NCBI RefSeq assembly: GCF_051020765.1
Contig: NW_027469188.1
Coordinates: 248,001-312,000 of the forward strand
DNA: 64,000 nucleotides
Direction: 5' to 3'
DNA from: Lasioglossum baleicum
Lineage: Eukaryota > Arthropoda > Insecta > Hymenoptera > Halictidae
The notes beneath the pieces are model-generated. The model saw nothing but the letters and a program-made list of their open reading frames with translations. It made no database searches and was not told the DNA's origin. Below are positions 57,301-64,000 of this stretch, piece after piece (positions within the stretch are counted from its first letter, which is position 1; every line of letters starts with the position of its first letter). The position numbers and the translations under genes were made by a program.

Positions 57301-59057
57301 TTGCATTATGCGTTATGCGTTAAGCGTTATGCGTTATGCGTTATGCGTTATGCGTTATGCGTTATGCGTTATGCGTTATGCGTTATACCTTATGCGTTAT
57401 GCGTTATGCGTTATGCGTTATGCGTTATGCGTTATGCGTTATGCGTTATGCGTTATGCGTTATGCGTTTTGCGTTATGCGTTATGCGTTATGCGTTATGC
57501 GTTATGCGTTATGCGTTATGCGTTATGCGTTATGCGTTATGCGTTATGCGTTATGCGTTATGCGTTATGCGTTATGCGTTATGCGTTATGCATTATGCGA
57601 TATGCGCTACGTGTTATGCGTTATGGGCTGTGCGTTATGCGTTATGCGTTATGCGTTATGCGTTATGCGTTATGCGTTATGCGTTATGCGTTATGCGTTA
57701 TGCGTTATGCGTTATGCGTTATGCGTTATGCGTTGTGCGTTGTGCGTTGTGCGTTGTGCGTTGTGCGTTGTGCGTTGTGCGTTGTGCGTTGTGCGTTGTT
57801 CGTTGTGCGTTGTGCGTTGTGCGTAATGCGTTATGCGTTATGCGTTATGCGTTATGCGTTATGCGTTATGCGTTATGCGTTATGCGTTATGCGTTATGCG
57901 TTATGCGTTATGCGTTATGCGTTATGGGTGATGCGTTATGCGTTATGCGTTATGCGTTATGCATTATGCGATATGCGCTACGTGTTATGCGTTATGGGCT
58001 ATGCGTTATGCGTTATGCGTTATGCGTTATGACTTTTGCATTATGCGTTATGCGTTATGCGTTATGCGTTATGCGTTGTGCGTTGTGCGTTGTGCGTTGT
58101 GCGTTGTGCGTTGTGCGTTGTGCGTTGTGCGTTGTGCGTTGTGCGTTGTGCGTTGTGCGTTGTGCGTTGTGCGTTGTGCGTTGTGCGTTGTGCGTTGTGC
58201 GTTGTGCGTTGTGCGTTGTGCGTTGTGCGTCGTGCGTCGTGCGTTATGCGTTATGCGTTATGCGTTATGCGTTATGCGTTATGCGTTATGCGTTATGCGT
58301 TATGCGTTATGCGTTATGCGTTATGCGTTATGCGTTATGCGTTATGCGTTATGCGTTATGCGTTATGCGTTATGCGTTATGCGTTATGCGTTATGCGTTA
58401 TGCGTTATGCGTTGTGCCTTATGCGTTATGCGTTGTGCGTTGTGCGTTGTGCGTTGTGCGTTATGCGTTATGCGTTATGCGTTATGCGTTATGCGTTATG
58501 CGTTATGCGTTATGCGTTATGCGTTATGCGTTATGCGTTATTCGTTATGCGTTATGCGTTATGCGTTATGCTTTATGCGTTATGCGTTATGCGTTATGCG
58601 TTATGCGTTATGCGTTATGCGTTATGCGTTATGCGTTATGCGTTGTGCGTTGTGCGTTGTGCGTTGTGCGTTGTGCGTTGTGCGTTGTGCGTTGTGCGTT
58701 GTGCGTTGTGCGTTGTGCGTTGTGCGTTGTGCGTTGTGCGTTGTGCGTTGTGCGTTGTGCGTTGTGCGTTGTGCGTTGTGCGTTGTGCGTTGTGCGTTGT
58801 GCGTTGTGCGTTGTGCGTTGTGCGTTGTGCGTTGTGCGTTGTTCGTTGTGCGTTGTGCGTTGTGCGTACTGCGTTATGCGTTATGCGTTATGCGTTATGC
58901 GTTATGCGTTATGCGTTATGCGTTATGCGTTATGCGTTATGCGTTATGCGTTATGCGTTATGCGTTATGCGTTATGCGTTATGCGTTATGCGTTATGCGT
59001 TATGCGTTATGCGTTATGCGTTATGCGTTATGCGTTATGCATTATGCGTTATGACTT
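57301..59057. repeat. 1.7-kb HOR, copy 1 (1,757 bp)
   Basis: TTGCATT, AAGCGTT (57322), ATACCTT (57385), TTGCGTT (57469, private), core 57588-57629 then a G unit (57630), 13 G with GTTCGTT and GTGCGTA (57735-57825), cassette (57924-58042), 24 G with two GTGCGTC (58078-58245), A run, GTGCCTT (58414) and G units (58435-58462), ATTCGTT (58540), ATGCTTT (58568), 32 G with GTTCGTT and GTGCGTA (58645-58868), CTGCGTT (58869), A run, ATGCATT (59037), ATGACTT (59051). Confidence 0.88.
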
Positions 59058-60765
59058 TTGCATTATGCGTTATGCGTTAAGCGTTATGCGTTATGCGTTA
59101 TGCGTTATGCGTTATGCGTTATGCGTTATGCGTTATGCGTTATGCGTTATGCGTTATACCTTATGCGTTATGCGTTATGCGTTATGCGTTATGCGTTATG
59201 CGTTATGCGTTATGCGTTATGCGTTATGCGTTATGCGTTATGCGTTATGCGTTATGCGTTATGCGTTATGCGTTATGCGTTATGCGTTATGCGTTATGCG
59301 TTATGCGTTATGCGTTATGCGTTATGCGTTATGCGTTATGCGTTATGCGTTATGCGTTATGCGTTATGCGTTATGCGTTATGCGTTATGCGTTATGCATT
59401 ATGCGATATGCGCTACGTGTTATGCGTTATGGGCTGTGCGTTATGCGTTATGCGTTATGCGTTATGCGTTATGCGTTATGCGTTATGCGTTATGCGTTAT
59501 GCGTTATGCGTTATGCGTTATGCGTTATGCGTTGTGCGTTGTGCGTTGTGCGTTGTGCGTTGTGCGTTGTGCGTTGTGCGTTGTGCGTTGTGCGTTGTGC
59601 GTTGTGCGTTGTTCGTTGTGCGTTGTGCGTTGTGCGTAATGCGTTATGCGTTATGCGTTATGCGTTATGCGTTATGCGTTATGCGTTATGCGTTATGCGT
59701 TATGCGTTATGCGTTATGCGTTATGCGTTATGCGTTATGCGTTATGCGTTATGGGTGATGCGTTATGCGTTATGCGTTATGCGTTATGCATTATGCGATA
59801 TGCGCTACGTGTTATGCGTTATGGGCTATGCGTTATGCGTTATGCGTTATGCGTTATGACTTTTGCATTATGCGTTATGCGTTATGCGTTATGCGTTATG
59901 CGTTATGCGTTATGCGTTATGCGTTGTGCGTTGTGCGTTGTGCGTTGTGCGTTGTGCGTTGTGCGTTGTGCGTTGTGCGTTGTGCGTTGTGCGTTGTGCG
60001 TTGTGCGTTGTGCGTTGTGCGTTGTGCGTTGTGCGTTGTGCGTTGTGCGTTGTGCGTTGTGCGTTGTGCGTTGTGCGTTGTGCGTTGTGCGTTGTGCGTT
60101 GTGCGTTGTGCGTTGTGCGTTGTGCGTTGTGCGTTGTGCGTTGTGCGTTGTGCGTTGTGCGTCGTGCGTTGTGCGTCGTGCGTTATGCGTTATGCGTTAT
60201 GCGTTATGCGTTATGCGTTATGCGTTATGCGTTATGCGTTATGCGTTATGCGTTATTCGTTATGCGTTATGCGTTATGCGTTATGCTTTATGCGTTATGC
60301 GTTATGCGTTATGCGTTATGCGTTATGCGTTATGCGTTATGCGTTATGCGTTATGCGTTGTGCGTTGTGCGTTGTGCGTTGTGCGTTGTGCGTTGTGCGT
60401 TGTGCGTTGTGCGTTGTGCGTTGTGCGTTGTGCGTTGTGCGTTGTGCGTTGTGCGTTGTGCGTTGTGCGTTGTGCGTTGTGCGTTGTGCGTTGTGCGTTG
60501 TGCGTTGTGCGTTGTGCGTTGTGCGTTGTGCGTTGTGCGTTGTTCGTTGTGCGTTGTGCGTTGTGCGTACTGCGTTATGCGTTATGCGTTATGCGTTATG
60601 CGTTATGCGTTATGCGTTATGCGTTATGCGTTATGCGTTATGCGTTATGCGTTATGCGTTATGCGTTATGCGTTATGCGTTATGCGTTATGCGTTATGCG
60701 TTATGCGTTATGCGTTATGCGTTATGCGTTATGCGTTATGCGTTATGCATTATGCGTTATGACTT
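59058..60765. repeat. 1.7-kb HOR, copy 2 (1,708 bp)
   Basis: Same order: AAGCGTT (59079), ATACCTT (59156), core 59394-59435 then G (59436), G block to GTGCGTA (59632), cassette (59751-59869), 37 G with GTGCGTC at 60157 and 60171 (59926-60184, the longest G run in the window), ATTCGTT (60255), ATGCTTT (60283), 30 G (60360-60569), CTGCGTT, A run, pair. It lacks the GTGCCTT and G units that copy 1 has at 58414-58462. Confidence 0.88.
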
Positions 60766-62095
60766 TTGCATTATGCGTTATGCGTTAAGCGTTATGCGTT
60801 ATGCGTTATGCGTTATGCGTTATGCGTTATGCGTTATGCGTTATGCGTTATGCGTTATACCTTATGCGTTATGCGTTATGCGTTATGCGTTATGCGTTAT
60901 GCGTTATGCGTTATGCGTTATGCGTTATGCGTTATGCGTTATGCGTTATGCGTTATGCGTTATGCGTTATGCGTTATGCGTTATGCGTTATGCGTTATGC
61001 GTTATGCGTTATGCGTTATGCGTTATGCGTTATGCGTTATGCGTTATGCGTTATGCGTTATGCGTTATGCGTTATGCGTTATGCGTTATGCGTTATGCGT
61101 TATGCGTTATGCATTATGCGATATGCGCTACGTGTTATGCGTTATGGGCTGTGCGTTATGCGTTATGCGTTATGCGTTATGCGTTATGCGTTATGCGTTA
61201 TGCGTTATGCGTTATGCGTTATGCGTTATGCGTTGTGCGTTGTGCGTTGTGCGTTGTGCGTTGTGCGTTGTGCGTTGTGCGTTGTGCGTTGTGCGTTGTG
61301 CGTTGTGCGTTGTTCGTTGTGCGTTGTGCGTTGTGCGTAATGCGTTGTGCGTTGTGCGTTGTGCGTTGTGCGTTGTGCGTTGTGCGTTGTGCGTTGTGCG
61401 TTGTGCGTTGTTCGTTGTGCGTTGTGCGTTGTGCGTACTGCGTTATGCGTTATGCGTTATGCGTTATGCGTTATGCGTTATGCGTTATGCGTTATGCGTT
61501 ATGCGTTATGTGTTATGCGTTATGGGTGATGCGTTATGCGTTATGCGTTATGCGTTATGCATTATGCGATATGCGCTACGTGTTATGCGTTATGGGCTAT
61601 GCGTTATGCGTTATGCGTTATGACTTTTGCATTATGCGTTATGCGTTATGCGTTATGCGTTATGCGTTGTGCGTTGTGCGTTGTGCGTTGTGCGTTGTGC
61701 GTTGTGCGTTGTGCGTTGTGCGTTGTGCGTTGTGCGTTGTGCGTTGTGCGTTGTGCGTTGTGCGTTGTGCGTTGTGCGTTGTGCGTTGTGCGTTGTGCGT
61801 TGTGCGTTGTGCGTTGTGCGTTGTGCGTTGTGCGTTGTGCGTCGTGCGTTATGCGTTATGCGTTATGCGTTATGCGTTATGCGTTATGCGTTATGCGTTA
61901 TGCGTTATGCGTTATGCGTTATGCGTTATGCGTTATGCGTTATGCGTTATGCGTTATGCGTTATGCGTTATGCGTTATGCGTTATGCGTTATGCGTTATG
62001 CGTTATGCGTTATGCGTTATGCGTTATGCGTTATGCGTTATGCGTTATGCGTTATGCGTTATGGGCTATGCGTTATGCGTTATGCGTTATGACTT
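60766..62095. repeat. 1.7-kb HOR, copy 3 (internally deleted)
   Basis: AAGCGTT (60787), ATACCTT (60857), core 61109-61150 then G (61151), G block to GTGCGTA (61235-61339). After a single A a second G block with GTTCGTT and GTGCGTA starts (61347-61437) and is followed by CTGCGTT (61438). That is the end of the second G block of copies 1 and 2, so the cassette, long G run and ATGCTTT between them were lost here; a cassette (61522-61633), 26 G (61669-61850), ATGGGCT (62061) and ATGACTT (62089) follow. Confidence 0.87.
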
Positions 62096-64000
62096 TTGCA
62101 TTATGCGTTATGCGTTAAGCGTTATGCGTTATGCGTTATGCGTTATGCGTTATGCGTTGTGCGTTATGCGTTATGCGTTGTGCGTTGTGCGTTGTGCGTT
62201 ATGCGTTATGCGTTATGCGTTATGCGTTATGCGTTATGCGTTATGCGTTATGCGTTATGCGTTATGCGCTATGCGTTATGCGTTATGCGTTATGCGTTAT
62301 GCGTTATGCGTTATGCGTTATGCGTTATGCGTTATGCGTTATGCGTTATGTGTTATGCGTTATGCGTTATGCGTTATGCGTTATGACTTTTGCGTTATGC
62401 GTTATGCGTTATGCGTTATGCGTTATGCGTTATGCGTTATGCGTTATGCGTTATGCGTTATGCGTTATGCGTTATGCGTTATGCGTTATGCGTTATGCGT
62501 TATGCGTTATGCGTTATGCGTTATGCGTTATGCGTTATGCGTTATGCGTTATGCGTTATGCGTTATGCGTTATGCGTTATGCGTTATGCGTTATGCATTA
62601 TGCGTTATGCGTTATGCGTTATGCGTTATGCGTTATGTGTTATGCGTTATGCGTTATGCGTTATGCGTTATTCGTTATGCGTTATGACTTTTGCGTTATG
62701 CGTTATGCGTTGTGCGTTGTGCGTTGTGCGTTGTGCGTTGTGCGTTGTGCGTTGTGCGTTGTGCGTTGTGCGTTGTGCGTTGTGCGTTGTTCGTTGTGCG
62801 TTGTGCGTTGTGCGTAATGCGTTATTCGTTATGCGTTATGACGTTTGCGTTATGCGTTATGCGTTATGCGTTGTGCGTTGTGCGTTGTGCGTTGTGCGTT
62901 GTGCGTTGTGCGTTGTTCGTTGTGCGTTGTGCGTTGTGCGTAATGCGTTATGCGTTATGCGTTATGCGTTATGCGTTATGCGTTATGCGTTATGGGTGAT
63001 GCGTTATGCGTTATGCGTTATGCGTTATGCATTATGCGATATGTGCTACGTGTTATGCGTTATGGGCTATGCGTTATGCGTTATGCGTTATGCGTTATGA
63101 CTTTTGCATTATGCGTTATGCGTTATGCGTTGTGCGTTGTGCGTTGAGCGTTGTGCGTTGTGCGTTGTGCGTTGTGCGTTGTGCGTTGTGCGTTGTGCGT
63201 TGTGCGTTGTGCGTTGTGCGTTGTGCGTTGTGCGTTGTGCGTTGTGCGTTGTGCGTTGTGCGTTATGCGTTATGCGTTATGCGTTATGCGTTATGCGTTA
63301 TGCGTTATGCGTTATGCGTTATGCGTTATGCGTTATGCGTTATGCGTTATGCGTTATGCGTTATGCGTTATGCGTTATGCGTTATGCGTTATGCGTTATG
63401 CGTTATGCGTTATGCGTTATGCGTTATGCGTTATGCGTTATGCTTTATGCGTTATGCGTTATGCGTTATGCGTTATGCGTTATGAGGTATGCGTTATGAC
63501 TTTTGCGTTATGCGTTATGCGTTGTGCGTTGTGCGTTGTGCGTTGTGCGTTGTGCGTTATGCGTTATGCGTTATGCGTTATGCGTTATGCGTTATGCGTT
63601 ATGCGTTATGCGTTATGCGTTATGCGTTATGCGTTATGCGTTATGCGTTATGCGTTATGCGTTATGCGTTATGCGTTATGCGTTATGCGTTATGCGTTAT
63701 GACTTTTGCATTATGCGTTATGCGTTAAGCGTTATGCGTTATGCGTTATGCGTTATGCGTTATGCGTTGTGCCTTATGCGTTATGCGTTGTGCGTTGTGC
63801 GTTGTGCGTTGTGCGTTATGCGTTATGCGTTATGCGTTATGCGTTATGCGTTATGCGTTATGCGTTATGCGTTATGCGTTATGCGTTATGCGTTATGCGT
63901 TATGCGTTATGCGTTATGCGTTATGCGTTATGCGTTATGCGTTATGCGTTATGCGTTATGCGTTATGCGTTATGCGTTATGCGTTATGCGTTGTGCGTTG
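62096..64000. repeat. Copy of 55.1-56.6 kb, running off the right edge
   Basis: AAGCGTT (62117), G, A, A, G, G, G (62159-62200), ATGTGTT (62348), TTGCGTT (62390), ATGCATT (62593), ATGTGTT (62635), ATTCGTT (62670), two GTTCGTT/GTGCGTA G blocks (62712-62816, 62873-62942) separated by a mutated ATGACGT (62838), cassette with ATGTGCT (62992-63110), 19 G with GAGCGTT (63132-63264), ATGCTTT (63440), ATGAGGT (63482), TTGCGTT (63503), 5 G, pair (63699-63712), AAGCGTT (63727), GTGCCTT (63769), 4 G, A run, and a G unit at the very end. None of the partner's indels is present. Confidence 0.86.

Larger units (their letters stand above)
1..64000. repeat. 7-bp satellite array filling the window
   Basis: Every part of the window is made of ATGCGTT (A) or GTGCGTT (G) units or single-unit derivatives. 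Units start at positions equal to 2 modulo 7 from base 2 to base 53446; after nine 1-bp indels between 53447 and 56047 the register is shifted by -3 and then holds to the end. About 9,140 units are present. The array runs off both ends of the window, so its true length is unknown. The + strand is the G/T-rich strand (A unit: 3 T, 2 G, 1 A, 1 C). No unique sequence, transposon or gene interrupts it. The class is certain; species and chromosomal location are not inferable. Confidence 0.98.

Noticed and set aside
2..63728. Many + strand open reading frames of 60 to 982 codons
   Set aside because: They are a by-product of a stop-free 7-bp unit read in three frames. The same peptide appears in all frames, starts are everywhere, stops occur only where a marker unit makes TAA, TAG or TGA, and there is no codon-position bias or gene context.
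1..64000. Telomeric repeat (TTATGCG resembles TTAGGG-like or the TTATGGG part of the Allium telomere unit)
   Set aside because: The unit has CG where telomeres have GGG, A and G units alternate in blocks, and multi-kb HORs are present. Telomerase products do not show such structure.
1..64000. CRISPR array
   Set aside because: There are no unique spacers between repeats; repeat and spacer would be the same 7-bp satellite.
1..64000. Transposon, long terminal repeat or retroelement insertion
   Set aside because: Every stretch resolves into 7-bp units; no target-site duplication, poly(A) or non-satellite sequence was found.
1..64000. Whole window as an assembly collapse or simulated sequence
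   Set aside because: Consistent private markers, nested duplications with distinct run lengths and unit-exact deletions look like real satellite evolution. Only 53447-56047 shows error-like indels. Read depth would still be needed to exclude false duplications.

Overview
The whole 64-kb window is one tandem array of a 7-bp satellite. The basic unit on the + strand is ATGCGTT (called A here; complement AACGCAT), about 9,140 units end to end. A second unit, GTGCGTT (called G), makes up roughly a quarter of the array by hand tally and sits mostly in blocks of 3 to 37 units. Every other unit is one of these with one to three substitutions. I see no gene, tRNA, rRNA, transposon, CRISPR array or unique sequence. 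Long + strand reading frames exist, but only because a 7-bp unit without stops reads as the same heptapeptide in all three frames. A simple satellite with multi-kb higher-order repeats (HORs) points to constitutive heterochromatin of a eukaryote (pericentromere, subtelomere, sex or B chromosome). The species and the chromosomal location cannot be told from this sequence.

The array is layered. Layer 1 is the 7-bp unit, kept in one register (unit starts at 2 mod 7) from base 2 to 53446. Layer 2 is runs of A or G whose lengths vary in whole units. Layer 3 is fixed groups of variant units. The main ones are: an ATGACTT plus TTGCATT pair; an AAGCGTT unit 21 bp before or after it; and a core cassette (ATGCGAT, ATGCGCT, ACGTGTT, one further unit, ATGGGCT) seen about 60 times. 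Others are an AGGCGTT block and G-block end markers (GTGCGTC, GTGCGTA, GTTCGTT). Layer 4 is HORs of 0.7 to 3.8 kb built from these groups, and layer 5 is a 6.2-kb duplication of two HOR units.

Layout: 0.5-1.8 kb, 700-bp HOR; 2.9-8.1 kb, nearly pure A-type domain with a 1.4-1.8-kb HOR; 8.2-16.3 kb, 1- and 2-kb HORs; 16.6-18.4 kb, 910-bp HOR; 18.4-22.4 kb, AGGCGTT-bearing HOR; 22.4-28.1 kb, 1.4- and 2.2-kb HORs; 29.5-46.5 kb, six copies of a 2.4-3.8-kb HOR with the 6.2-kb superduplication; 46.5-53.4 kb, mixed, including a relative of 18.6-20.1 kb; 53.4-56.0 kb, the only place where unit length breaks (nine 1-bp indels); 57.3-62.1 kb, a 1.7-kb HOR in three copies; 62.1-64.0 kb, a copy of 55.1-56.6 kb.

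The array looks shaped by unequal exchange and slippage in whole 7-bp steps. The indel cluster at 53.4-56.0 kb may be a poor-quality assembly patch rather than biology. All positions were read by hand; unit counts in runs may be off by one.
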